NCBI RefSeq assembly: GCF_013340935.1
Contig: NZ_WHOS01000014.1
Coordinates: forward strand, 83,501 to 147,500
Length of the DNA: 64,000 nt
Origin: Azospirillum melinis
GTDB lineage: Bacteria; Pseudomonadota; Alphaproteobacteria; Azospirillales; Azospirillaceae
Direction: 5' to 3'
Position 1 is the first letter of the stretch; each line of letters begins with the position of its first letter. This document shows positions 1 through 9,081 of the stretch, in pieces. The translations under genes and the position numbers were made by a program. Under the pieces are notes generated by a model. The model was not told the DNA's origin, did no database searches, and saw only the letters and a list, made by a program, of their open reading frames with translations.

Positions 1-1
1 G

Positions 2-2053
2 ACCAGGGAGGGTGCACCGACCTGGGCGCTGCACGATCCGGTCCGCAACGCCTTTTTCAGCCTAGACTGGTTGAGCTTCGAGGTGCTGTGCCGATGGGAC
101 CTCGGTGACCCCGATGCCATCGTAGCGGCGATCGATGCCGAAACGACCATTGTCGCGGAGCGCGATGATGTGAAGGATGTCCTGCGTTTCCTGGTCGACA
201 ACGAACTGATCTGCAATCCGACGGAACAGGGAACCCGCTGGTATCGGGAGCAGGCAACCAAACGCGAAACCTCCCTCGCCACTTGGATTCTGCACCATTA
301 CCTGTTCTTCCGCTTGCCCCTCTGCCGTCCGGATCGCTGGTTGAGAAGTATGCTGCCGCTGGTCGAGCCGCTGTTCTCCCGCGGCTTTCTGTGGCTGACC
401 CTGGCCGCGCTCATCGGCGGAATCATGGAAATCTCCCGCCAGTGGGAAACCTTCGTGACCACACTGGTGGATACATTTTCGCCTCAGGGGCTTGCCGGCT
501 TCCTGATCGCACTGGTGTTCGCCAAGCTTCTTCACGAACTGGGACATGCCTTCACCGCCAAGCGGTATGGCTGCCGGGTGCCGACGATGGGCGTGGCCTT
601 TCTGGTGCTGTTCCCGGTCGCGTACACCGATGTGACGGAGGTCTGGCGGCTCAACAACCGCGGGCAACGCCTTGCCGTCGGCGCGGCCGGCATCAGAACG
701 GAACTCTTGCTGGCGGCTTGGGCGACAGCCCTATGGACTGTGGTGCCGGACGGGCTGATCCGAAGCGGGCTGTTCATGCTTGCGACCACCACCTGGATCA
801 CCACGGTGCTGGTGAACGCATCGCCATTCATGCGGTTCGACGGATATTTCCTGCTGATGGATTGGCTGGGCGTGTCGAACCTACACCAGCGTTCTTTTGC
901 GCTCGCGCGTTGGAGGCTGCGTGAAGTGCTGTTCGGTTTGGGCGACGAGCCACCGGAGGCGTTGCCAAGGCGTCTGCGTCACGGCTTGATCCTGTTCGCC
1001 GCCGTGACAGGGATCTACCGGCTTGTGGTGTTCTCCGGCATTGCCGTTCTCGTCTACTCCATGGCTCCCAAACCAATCGGCCCGCTCCTAGGTGCCATTG
1101 AGCTTTGGTGGTTTATTCTGCAGCCAGTCTGGAAGGAGTTTGCCGTGTGGGGACGGAATGCAGCACGCATCCTGGCGGCGCGGCGCGTGGTGGTCTTGAT
1201 TGCCGCATTTGCAGTGCTGATCACCGCTGGGGTAGTGCCATGGGACCGGCGCATCCACAGCCAGGGGCTGCTTCGGCCAACCAACTACTACTCGGTGTAT
1301 GCGCCCGATGGTGCGCGCATCGTCAAGATGCCGATTGTCGGAGGCAACGTTGTCGGCAAGGACGATGTGCTCTTCGAATTGGAGGCGCCCGACCTCGCCT
1401 ATCGCCAGAGGCTGAAGACGGTCCAGGCAATGACCGCGTCGTGGCAGACGAACGCCGCCGGCGTGAACGCCGATTTGCGCGGGCAGTTGCCTTTGATCCA
1501 GGCAACACGTGCCCGCCTTGAGGCCGAGCTGGCTGGCATGATTTCCGAGAAGAGCCGCTATCAGATAAAGGCGCCTTCCGCTGGGGTTTTCCTCCTCTCC
1601 GATCCAGGTATTCAGCCTGATGTTTGGATAAAGAAGAAAGAAGCAATTGCATCCATCGCCGATCTGTCGTCTTGGCAGGTGATCACTTACCTTCCGGAGG
1701 GCGAAATTACCCGACTCTCTGTTGGCGATCTTGCGGTTTTCTATCCGGAGCAATCGGGTATAGATAGGGTTTCTCTCAAAGTCGATTTCATCGACCAAGA
1801 TGCGGCGAGAGTTCTACCGGAGGGAATTCTGGCATCCACATCTGGTGGAAAGACCTTGGTCAGGGAGACAGCCGGCGGACTGGTCCCGGAAACCGCCCTC
1901 TATCGAGTTGTCTTGTCATTGGCAGAGCCGAAACAATCCCCTCAGCCGATGCTGCAGCGAGGTGACGTTGTCGTATTCGGCGATTCCAAACCTCTTGCTG
2001 ATGATTTTCTGAAATCCGCCATCGGTCTGTTTGTGCGTGAAGCAGGGTTTTGA
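2..2053 (+). CDS. M50-family zinc metalloprotease fused to a HlyD-like domain (5' end outside window)
   Basis: The frame is open from the first bases, reading about 23 residues before the first possible TTG start at 71, so the true start lies upstream. Numbering from position 71, an HExxH zinc site is at residues 155-159 in a membrane segment, and an FDG motif supplies a likely third ligand near residue 257. This is the site-2-protease (M50) membrane core with several hydrophobic helices over residues 100-395. After a last helix (about 370-390) the chain becomes HlyD/membrane-fusion-like: a lipoyl-type half from about 405, a short coiled region and a beta barrel to the end. Such fusions are annotated as peptide zinc metalloproteases and usually sit with ABC or HlyD export genes; the partner would be left of the window. 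It probably processes or exports a peptide or protein across the inner membrane. Function is inferred from architecture only. Confidence 0.85.
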   Translation, partial: TREGAPTWALHDPVRNAFFSLDWLSFEVLCRWDLGDPDAIVAAIDAETTIVAERDDVKDVLRFLVDNELICNPTEQGTRWYREQATKRETSLATWILHHYLFFRLPLCRPDRWLRSMLPLVEPLFSRGFLWLTLAALIGGIMEISRQWETFVTTLVDTFSPQGLAGFLIALVFAKLLHELGHAFTAKRYGCRVPTMGVAFLVLFPVAYTDVTEVWRLNNRGQRLAVGAAGIRTELLLAAWATALWTVVPDGLIRSGLFMLATTTWITTVLVNASPFMRFDGYFLLMDWLGVSNLHQRSFALARWRLREVLFGLGDEPPEALPRRLRHGLILFAAVTGIYRLVVFSGIAVLVYSMAPKPIGPLLGAIELWWFILQPVWKEFAVWGRNAARILAARRVVVLIAAFAVLITAGVVPWDRRIHSQGLLRPTNYYSVYAPDGARIVKMPIVGGNVVGKDDVLFELEAPDLAYRQRLKTVQAMTASWQTNAAGVNADLRGQLPLIQATRARLEAELAGMISEKSRYQIKAPSAGVFLLSDPGIQPDVWIKKKEAIASIADLSSWQVITYLPEGEITRLSVGDLAVFYPEQSGIDRVSLKVDFIDQDAARVLPEGILASTSGGKTLVRETAGGLVPETALYRVVLSLAEPKQSPQPMLQRGDVVVFGDSKPLADDFLKSAIGLFVREAGF

Positions 2054-2385
2054 CTGCATAGATCAATGCAATGGTTAACCGCAACATGTCGGGGCGGTTC
2101 ACTACGACGAACTGGTCGCCACCGCGTGCGGATTGCTTTGCCTTGGTTTGACGATGAGACAATTCGCTGGGGCGGCCGCGTGTGGAGACAGTGCAGCCCA
2201 CCGTTGCCACCGGTGGTCGGTATGGAGTCACCGCGACCACACAGAGGGGAAGAAGCTGCCTACCGCGCCGGTGCCGCCTCTGCCCGTTGAGGACGCCTAT
2301 GCCCCGACCGGACGATCGGGCGCACCCAACGATGACGAGGTCTGATTCCGGTTCAGGTTATCCTTGGCGTTGTTCAGCGAACACA
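2054..2385. other. Intergenic stretch with no recognisable gene
   Basis: Short open frames occur on both strands, but none has a plausible ribosome binding site or a recognisable protein pattern. It separates the protease gene from a transposase scrap. Confidence 0.5.
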
Positions 2386-2526
2386 CATCGCGCTGTCCTC
2401 GTTGCGCTCAACGGCGAAAGCCTGGATCATCTCATCACTGAATTGCGCTCACTCATCCCAGCGCTCATAATGTTGGACCCCATCGGTGGTTTCGAAGTCA
2501 CTGTAGCAAGTAACCCGGTCGCTTGA
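2386..2526 (+). pseudogene. Relic of an IS110-family transposase N-terminal region
   Basis: About 46 codons up to the TGA at 2524-2526 read with the pattern of IS110-type DEDD transposases near their N-terminus: an N-G-E-S loop, a leucine-rich helix, then ALIMLDPIGGFE, which corresponds to the family's conserved VLEATGGxE strand. No start and no catalytic C-terminal half were found nearby, so this is a fragment. The resemblance is by eye and short; a chance match cannot be excluded. Confidence 0.4.
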
Positions 2527-2796
2527 TGGCTGTGTTCGGGAGATGAATATTAGCCTGACTGACTGACGCATGCTGTAATATACGTCTGCCTCCAGACAAT
2601 CCAAGAATTTACTGGTCAATCCCTCGGCAGTGAGTAGACTTGGTGCGGCGGGCGGGGGGACGACAAAGAGATGTGGCGAGGAGCGACTTAAAGTGGAACG
2701 AAAGCGTCGCAAGCTATGCGCAACCTGGCCTGACCGGGCCGATGGGTTTCGGGCGACGTGGCTTGAACCAGCCTCGAACTGGTTGAGGTCTGGCCT

Positions 2797-5160
2797 ATGA
2801 TGCGTCTCGGAACAACAGCCGGCTCGGCCTTTGACACACTGACGGACAATGCGCCGATCGGCTTTGCTTTCTTCGATCGGGATCATCGCTACACGAAGGT
2901 CAATGCTGCCCTCGCAACGATCAACGGCATTCCGGCTGATGCGCATGTTGGCCGCACACTGGAAGAATTGCTGCCCGAGACTGCCCGAACCGTAGGGCCG
3001 ATCATTGATCGGGTGTTCACGACCGGCGACGCGGTAGGGGGCTTCGAGATGGACGGGGAGACGCCTGCCAGCCCGGGCGCGCGGCGAACATGGCTCCTCG
3101 GCTTCTTTCCTGTTCCCGGTGAGGACGGCGCCGTCGCGCATGTCGGAGCGACCGTCGTGGAAATCACCGATCGGAAGCGAGCAGAGGCAGAGCTGCGCCA
3201 AAGCGAGGAACGGCTACGGCTTGCAACGGAACATGCCGAAATCGGTCTGTGGGACGTGGACGAGGTGAACCAGAAGTTGCACTGGCCGCCGATCGTCAAG
3301 GCAATGTTCGGGATCTCGGCGGACGTTCCCGTATCGATGCGGGACTATTACGAGGGCCTGCATCCCGACGACCACGAAGCAACCGCGGCGGCCTATGCAG
3401 CTGCCGCAGACCCCAACCGGCGTTCCCTCTACGATGTGGAATACCGCACGATTGGTAAAGAAGACGGCGTTGTGCGCTGGGTCGCGGCCAAGGGCCGTGG
3501 TGTCTTCGACGAGACGGGCCGCTGCCTGCGTGTGATCGGAACCGCGATGGACGTCACCGAGCGCAAGCGGGTGGAAGCGGAGCTTCGGGAATTGAACGAA
3601 GCGTTGGAACATCGCGTTGCTGAAGCCCTGGCAGGGCGCAAGGTGCTTGCCGATGTGGTCGACGGAACCGATATTTTTGTTCAGGTCGCGGACCTCGATT
3701 ATAACTGGCTGGCGATCAACCGAGCAGCTTCGGCCGAATTCGCGCGCATTTTCGGGGTTCGGAAGCCGAAAGTCGGCGATAACATGCTCGCCTTGCTGGA
3801 AAGGCAGCCAGAGCATCAGGCCGCCGTTCGAGAGGTCTGGTCCCGCGCCCTTGCCGGAAAGGAGTTTGTCCAGACGGACGAGTTCGGCGATCCTTCGCTC
3901 GATCGGCGCTATTATGAGATGCGGTTCCGCAGCTTGCGCGACGCTGAAGGACGGCTGATCGGGGCCTATCAATTCGTTTCCGACGTGACGGAACGGCTGC
4001 GCGAACAGCATCGCTTGCGGGAAGCAGAGACTGCGCTTGCCCAGGCACAGAAAATGGAAGCGGTGGGTCAGCTGACAGGCGGCATAGCCCATGACTTCAA
4101 CAACCTGCTTCAAGGCGTGGTAGGAAGCTTCGATCTCATCCGGCGCAAGTCCACCGATCATGAGCATGTGCAACGGTGGGCCGAAGCCGGGCTCAAGGCG
4201 GCCCAGCGCGGCTCCAGATTGTCGGGGCAGCTCCTGGCGTTCAGCCGCGCACAAAAAATCGAGCTGAAGCCGGTCCCTCTCTCCGATCTGGTAAGCGCCT
4301 TCCGTGAGATGATCGCCAGCACGATCGGGCCGCACATCAAGGTCAGCCTCGATCTTAAGACCGATGGCATCCGCGTGCTGGGTGATGAGGTCCAAATCGA
4401 GATGGCGGTCCTGAATTTGGCGTTGAACGCGCGCGACGCCATGCCGGAGGGTGGGGAGCTTACGATCAGTACGCGGCCGGTCAGTCTGGCAGGCGACCGG
4501 GAGCTGGCCGATGGCGACTATGTCGAACTCGCGGTGCGTGACACGGGAACGGGGATGCCGCCCGAAGTGGTCGCACGCGCCTTCGATCCGTTCTTCACGA
4601 CCAAGGGCGTCGGCAAGGGGACGGGGCTGGGGCTGAGCCAGGTCTATGGCGCGATGCGTCAGGCCGGGGGCACCGTCCGCATCGACACCCGACCCGGCGA
4701 GGGCACGACGATGCGCCTGCTGCTGCGGAGAACAGACGATCTTGCTGAAAGGACTGCCGATGAGGGGCGAGTCACCGCAAAGGGCCTTTCGGCGCGAATC
4801 CTCGTGGTCGATGACGATCCCGATGTTCGGCATTTCCTCGTGGAGTCTCTCGGCGGACTCGGCTTTGCCGTGACGCAGGCCGAAGATGGCTCTGCCGGCC
4901 TAAAGGAGCTCGAACGATCGGCACCGGATCTGATGATCCTGGACTTTGCCATGCCAGGCCTGAACGGCGCAGAAGTGGCGAAACAGGCGCAGGCATGCCG
5001 GCCTGACATGCCGATCATTTTCGTGACGGGCTTCGCCGATAGCGCGGCACTCGAAGAGGTCGTGGGCAGCAACATTCCCGTGCTTAGAAAGCCATTCCAG
5101 ATCGACGAGTTCGAACGTATGTTGCTGGCCGCATTGCAGGGCAGCGCACCAACGTCTTAG
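2797..5160 (+). CDS. Soluble PAS-containing hybrid sensor histidine kinase
   Basis: 787 aa with no membrane segment, so probably cytoplasmic. Order: PAS about 10-125, PAS about 145-270 (with the LHPDD motif), a third PAS-like region about 290-405, a short coiled linker, HisKA with phospho-accepting His432 in GGIAHDFNN, HATPase_c with N-box NLALNARD and glycine boxes DTGTGM and GKGTGLGLS, then a C-terminal receiver from about 667 with acceptor Asp716. It should autophosphorylate and pass phosphate to its own receiver and then to an unknown phosphotransfer protein. The chosen ATG has GAGG 8 nt upstream; a second ATG follows immediately. No response-regulator gene is adjacent. The input signal is unknown; PAS domains commonly sense redox, light or small ligands. 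Confidence 0.93.
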   Translation: MMRLGTTAGSAFDTLTDNAPIGFAFFDRDHRYTKVNAALATINGIPADAHVGRTLEELLPETARTVGPIIDRVFTTGDAVGGFEMDGETPASPGARRTWLLGFFPVPGEDGAVAHVGATVVEITDRKRAEAELRQSEERLRLATEHAEIGLWDVDEVNQKLHWPPIVKAMFGISADVPVSMRDYYEGLHPDDHEATAAAYAAAADPNRRSLYDVEYRTIGKEDGVVRWVAAKGRGVFDETGRCLRVIGTAMDVTERKRVEAELRELNEALEHRVAEALAGRKVLADVVDGTDIFVQVADLDYNWLAINRAASAEFARIFGVRKPKVGDNMLALLERQPEHQAAVREVWSRALAGKEFVQTDEFGDPSLDRRYYEMRFRSLRDAEGRLIGAYQFVSDVTERLREQHRLREAETALAQAQKMEAVGQLTGGIAHDFNNLLQGVVGSFDLIRRKSTDHEHVQRWAEAGLKAAQRGSRLSGQLLAFSRAQKIELKPVPLSDLVSAFREMIASTIGPHIKVSLDLKTDGIRVLGDEVQIEMAVLNLALNARDAMPEGGELTISTRPVSLAGDRELADGDYVELAVRDTGTGMPPEVVARAFDPFFTTKGVGKGTGLGLSQVYGAMRQAGGTVRIDTRPGEGTTMRLLLRRTDDLAERTADEGRVTAKGLSARILVVDDDPDVRHFLVESLGGLGFAVTQAEDGSAGLKELERSAPDLMILDFAMPGLNGAEVAKQAQACRPDMPIIFVTGFADSAALEEVVGSNIPVLRKPFQIDEFERMLLAALQGSAPTS

Positions 5161-5732
5161 CGATGGCTGCGATCCCGGCTCAATTGGGCTTTCTGTTCCG
5201 CTGCTGACACTGTTGGCGAATTCAGGGGGGTGCGCGACGGATTGTTGGAGAGCCGCGAACCGGGAGATGCGGGGTTTTGCCAGGGGCCGGACGGTCCGAG
5301 ATACCGGCATCGCCGCAGGTCGAAGAGTTGCAGGGCTTGGGCCAGCGTTCCCTCGACCCCAATCCGGGCCGGCGTCGGCGTCATTCCTCTGTCTTCTGCC
5401 GGCGGCGCGCATCCTGAAGCGCTTCATGCCCGGCGCGCGGCCGATAGCGGCCGACGCGCCGGATGGTCGACTTGAGATCGTCTGCCGGCAGAGTGTCCTT
5501 CATGCCCCGGCAGAGATGCTCTGCCCTCCCAAGCGCACACCGATGCAGCACTGAACACTGTGTTTCTCGCTTCCGGTGGAACGTCTCACCAACGCCCTGA
5601 GGATGCTGTCATGGAGATGTCCTCATTGGGGCTGCGCGCTTAACATAGTGTAATGCCTCCTCCCCTTTGTGATTATAGAGTCCGGTGGCCGACACTTCTG
5701 CCGGCAAGGCGTCCAATCAATGATAGAAAAAG
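5161..5732. other. 572-bp gap holding a transposase relic and no intact gene
   Basis: Apart from the IS1182-type relic at about 5290-5435, nothing here looks like an expressed gene. The last 80 bp before the next kinase are relatively AT-rich and probably hold its promoter. Confidence 0.5.
5290..5435 (-). pseudogene. Relic of an IS1182-family transposase C-terminus
   Basis: Read on the minus strand, one frame gives HEALQDARRRQKTEE followed by a stop, and the adjacent frame continues with RIGVEGTLAQALQ and LRRCRYLG. Together these match the C-terminal signature of IS1182-type DDE transposases (HxxLQxARxRQ, then RxGIEGTxSQ and LRRxRYxG, which contains the catalytic Glu). The frame change in the middle and missing remainder show decay. 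Found by pattern recognition only. Confidence 0.6.
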
Positions 5733-8348
5733 ATGTCTGATCTTGCTTGTGCAGGCGGTTCCAACTCTGGAGACATTCCCAGCGGACGGGCTGAGGCCCT
5801 TGCCGAGGAAAATGCCCGCTATGCCGCAATCATAAGCTCTTCTCCCGATGCCATCGTTGTCTTCGCGGCGGAGGATGGCCGGATCACCGCATGGAATGCG
5901 GCGGCCACCCGGATGTTCGGCTATAGCGCGCAGGAAGCGATTGGCGGGCCGGTCACTCTGCTGCTGCCCGCGCGGTGTCCGGAAGGCCCGGCCGGCGTGT
6001 TCGACCGCGCCTTGTCCGGCGAGGTGGTTCAGGTCGAAACAGTAAGGCGGCACAAGGATGGCACCCTTGTCGATGTGGCCATCACGGCCAACCGCATGAC
6101 CGCTGCCGACGGCCGCGTTCTGGGCGTTGCCGCCTTCATGCGTGACATCAGCGATCGGAAGGCAGCCCGGGCGCAACTGCAGGCGAGCGAGGCCAAGTTC
6201 CAGGCCATCGTCGAGTCCATCGATCAGATGATCTGGTCGACGCGGCCGGATGGATACCACGACTATTTCAATCACCGCTGGTATGAGTTCACCGGCGTGC
6301 CGCCTGGGGCGACCGAAGGCGAGGCTTGGAGCGGCATGTTCCACCCCGACGACCGGGAGCGGGCTTGGAGTGTGTGGCGTCAATCACTCGCCACCGGTGA
6401 GCCCTACCACATCGAATACCGCCTGCGTCATTGGAGCGGCCGGTACCGGTGGGTCATCGGCCGGGCCCAGCCTGTCCGCGATGCGGCGGGGCGGATTGTC
6501 CGCTGGTACGGCACCTGCACCGACGTGCACGATCTCAAGACAACGCAGGAGGCGCTCCGCGCCAGCGAAGAACGGTTCCGCTTTGCTCTCGATGCGGCGG
6601 GAGGCATCGGTACCTGGAACTGGGATGTCCGGACGGACGGCGTCACCGTCGATGCCACCTTCGCCTCCCTGTTCGGCGTCGAACCGGCACGGGCGGCGGA
6701 GGGGCTGCCGATCACGGCCTATGTGTCAGCCATCCATCCGGACGATCGCGCCATGGTCGCCACGAAGATCGCGCGTGCCGTCGACGATGCAACCGACTAT
6801 CTGGCGGAGTATCGGGTGACCGGTCTGGACGGGAAGACACGCTGGGTACTGGCGCGGGGACATTGCGCCCATGACGACCGTGGCATCCCGACGAGCTTTC
6901 CAGGGGTCGTGATCGACATCACCGACCGCAAGGCGACCGAAGAAGCCCTGCGCATCGCGGTCGAGCGCATCGATCTCGCTCTGACCAGTGGAGCCATCCT
7001 CGGCACCTGGGTCTGGGACATCCCGGTCGATCGCTTCACCGTCGATGAGCGCTTTGCCCGTACCTTCGCCCTTTCGCCGCAGTATAGTCAGAACGGTTTG
7101 TCCCTGGATGTTCTGATGGCGTCGATCCACCCCGAGGATTGGCCTCATGTCAGGCAGGCGGTCGCATCCGTCATGGAGGCAGGGGGAGCCTACAGCGCCG
7201 AGTACCGTGTGCGTCAGTTCGATGGCACCTACCGCTGGGTCGAGGCCAATGGGCATTGCAGTCTCGATGCGACGGGAAAGCCGCTCCGTTTCCCAGGCGT
7301 GCTGATCGACATCCACAAGCGCAAGACGGTTGAGGAGGACTTGCGCCGGAAGGAGGCGGAAGCCATCGAAGCGACCCGCATCCTCAGGACCGTCATCGAA
7401 GCGGTGCCGGCGCTCATCTATGTAAAAGACGTCGATGGCCGTATCCGCATCGCCAACGGCCCGGTGATGGAGCTGATCGGCAAGCCCTGGAGCGAGGTTG
7501 AGGGACACACCGATCTGGAGCTCCTCGACGATAAGGAACAAGGCCGACGGATCATGGAGACCGATCGGCGGATCATGGACGGCGGTGCGACCGAAGAACT
7601 GGAAGAGATCGTCGGGCACGACGAGCGCGGGCCGCGGATTTGGCTGTCCCACAAGTCGGCGTTCCGCAACGAGGCCGGGCAGGTCGTCGGTCTGGTCGGC
7701 ACGTCCATCGATCTCACCAGCCGCAAACGGGCGGAGGAAGACCGCCAACTGCTGGTGCGTGAACTCAACCATCGGGTCAAGAACCTGTTCGCCGTCGCCG
7801 TGGGTATGGTCGCCATGACGGCGCGCACCTCCGCCGGAGTGCGGGATATGGCAGATGCCCTCACTGGCCGCCTTTTGGCATTGGCGCGAGCCCATGACCT
7901 GATTCGCCCAGCCGTGACCGGAGAAACCGCCACCACGGACGGCACCACCTTGTTGGAGCTGATGCAGGCGGTGATCGCTCCCCATCTCGCCGAGGGGGCT
8001 AAAAGTCTCCATCTCGACGGCCCACAGGTTCATGCCGGCCCGGCTGCAGCGACCAGTCTGGCTCTGACGCTCCATGAACTGGCGACGAATGCCGCAAAGT
8101 ACGGCGCTTTGTCGTCGGCGCAAGGAACGCTGACGGTCTCCTGGCAGACAGAAGGCGGCGCGCTCATTGTGCTGTGGCAGGAAAGCGGAGGACCCGCCGT
8201 CCAAGGACCTCCCTTGCGACGTGGCTTCGGCTCGCAGCTCATGCACATGAGCATCGCCAGTCAGCTCGGTGGCCGCATCAGCCACGAGTGGTGCAGTGCC
8301 GGCCTGCGCGTCGCTCTTCTGATTCCGATCGAAAGGCTGAGCCACTGA
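5733..8348 (+). CDS. Five-PAS sensor histidine kinase of the HWE family
   Basis: 871 aa, no membrane helix. Five tandem PAS/PAC units can be counted: about 25-145, 155-265, 280-400, 415-530 and 545-665; several end in the PAC signature D-[IV]-[ST]-D-R-K. The kinase core is HWE type rather than HisKA: H-box RELNHRVKN with His680, and the diagnostic tryptophan-x-glutamate in the ATPase domain (LWQESGG). HWE kinases commonly act in light or general stress signalling and often pair with a single-domain receiver, which fits the receiver gene 53 bp downstream. The ATG used gives MSDLACAGG; the upstream Shine-Dalgarno is weak (AGAAAAAG). The signal is unknown; five PAS modules suggest integration of several cues. 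Confidence 0.92.
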   Translation: MSDLACAGGSNSGDIPSGRAEALAEENARYAAIISSSPDAIVVFAAEDGRITAWNAAATRMFGYSAQEAIGGPVTLLLPARCPEGPAGVFDRALSGEVVQVETVRRHKDGTLVDVAITANRMTAADGRVLGVAAFMRDISDRKAARAQLQASEAKFQAIVESIDQMIWSTRPDGYHDYFNHRWYEFTGVPPGATEGEAWSGMFHPDDRERAWSVWRQSLATGEPYHIEYRLRHWSGRYRWVIGRAQPVRDAAGRIVRWYGTCTDVHDLKTTQEALRASEERFRFALDAAGGIGTWNWDVRTDGVTVDATFASLFGVEPARAAEGLPITAYVSAIHPDDRAMVATKIARAVDDATDYLAEYRVTGLDGKTRWVLARGHCAHDDRGIPTSFPGVVIDITDRKATEEALRIAVERIDLALTSGAILGTWVWDIPVDRFTVDERFARTFALSPQYSQNGLSLDVLMASIHPEDWPHVRQAVASVMEAGGAYSAEYRVRQFDGTYRWVEANGHCSLDATGKPLRFPGVLIDIHKRKTVEEDLRRKEAEAIEATRILRTVIEAVPALIYVKDVDGRIRIANGPVMELIGKPWSEVEGHTDLELLDDKEQGRRIMETDRRIMDGGATEELEEIVGHDERGPRIWLSHKSAFRNEAGQVVGLVGTSIDLTSRKRAEEDRQLLVRELNHRVKNLFAVAVGMVAMTARTSAGVRDMADALTGRLLALARAHDLIRPAVTGETATTDGTTLLELMQAVIAPHLAEGAKSLHLDGPQVHAGPAAATSLALTLHELATNAAKYGALSSAQGTLTVSWQTEGGALIVLWQESGGPAVQGPPLRRGFGSQLMHMSIASQLGGRISHEWCSAGLRVALLIPIERLSH

Positions 8349-8401
8349 ACGCTCCGCCGGCTGTTGTGCGAACTGCATCCTCCCCTGGGAAACAGGACAT
8401 C

Positions 8402-8794
8402 ATGGTCCATACGCTCTCTTCCAGAACTCAGCCCGATCTTGGGAACGCCCATGTTCTCGTTGTCGAGGACGAGCCCTTCATCGCCTATGATCTCGTCCTG
8501 GCCGTCGAAGACGCCCATGGCTCGCCGGTCGGTCCGGCGGCAACGGTGCGGGAGGCGCTCGACCTGATCGCTTCCGGTGAGGTGGACGCTGCCATTTTGG
8601 ACATGACCCTGTCCGATGGGCTTGCCGGAGCGGTTCTGGAGGTGCTGGACGGGAAAGGAGTGCCGATTGTTCTCCACACCGCAACCCCGCTGCCGTCCAC
8701 CTTGGCGGAACGGTTCCCACGGGTCGCGGTTTACCCCAAGCCGACCGCGGTCTCGGTGCTCACACGGCATCTGGCCAAGCAGCTCCGACGCTGA
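8402..8794 (+). CDS. Stand-alone response-regulator receiver domain
   Basis: 130 aa, a single CheY-like receiver with no output domain. Acidic pair in VVEDEP, phospho-acceptor Asp67 in AAILDMTLSDG, a Thr in LHTAT and conserved Lys in YPKPT. The receiver is of the short type seen next to HWE kinases. AGGA lies 4 nt before the chosen ATG; the frame is open further upstream into the kinase gene but without a better start. Spacing of 53 bp from the kinase gene suggests an operon and a direct phosphotransfer partner. A strong hairpin follows about 45 bp after the stop. Confidence 0.88.
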   Translation: MVHTLSSRTQPDLGNAHVLVVEDEPFIAYDLVLAVEDAHGSPVGPAATVREALDLIASGEVDAAILDMTLSDGLAGAVLEVLDGKGVPIVLHTATPLPSTLAERFPRVAVYPKPTAVSVLTRHLAKQLRR

Positions 8795-8838
8795 AGGCCG
8801 CCGGCGCTTTCGAAACCTGCCGCGCGGATGGCGGAGCT

Positions 8839-8863
8839 GCCCTCCTTGTATGACAAGGAGGGC
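8839..8863 (+). terminator. Perfect hairpin after the receiver gene
   Basis: GCCCTCCTTGT and its exact reverse complement flank a 3-nt ATG loop, giving an 11-bp GC-rich stem 45 bp beyond the stop codon. There is no T tract behind it, so termination may be partial or the stem may serve mRNA stability. Confidence 0.55.
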
Positions 8864-9081
8864 CGGGGCTCGACTCCGCCCCTCGCAATTTGCGTCATAT
8901 TTTAAGAAAATCCTCTCATATTGCGTTCTGGAAATATAACAAAATTGCCGGCTGCTTAAGAAGTGCATAGTTTTCTTGTAGGCTTCCGGGAAGGCCATCT
9001 GAATTCGATGTTCATGCCCGGCGCAAGACTTGCATCCGTCCGAGATGGGATCGAGCCACTCGTTTAAGTTGGGAGCAGGGA

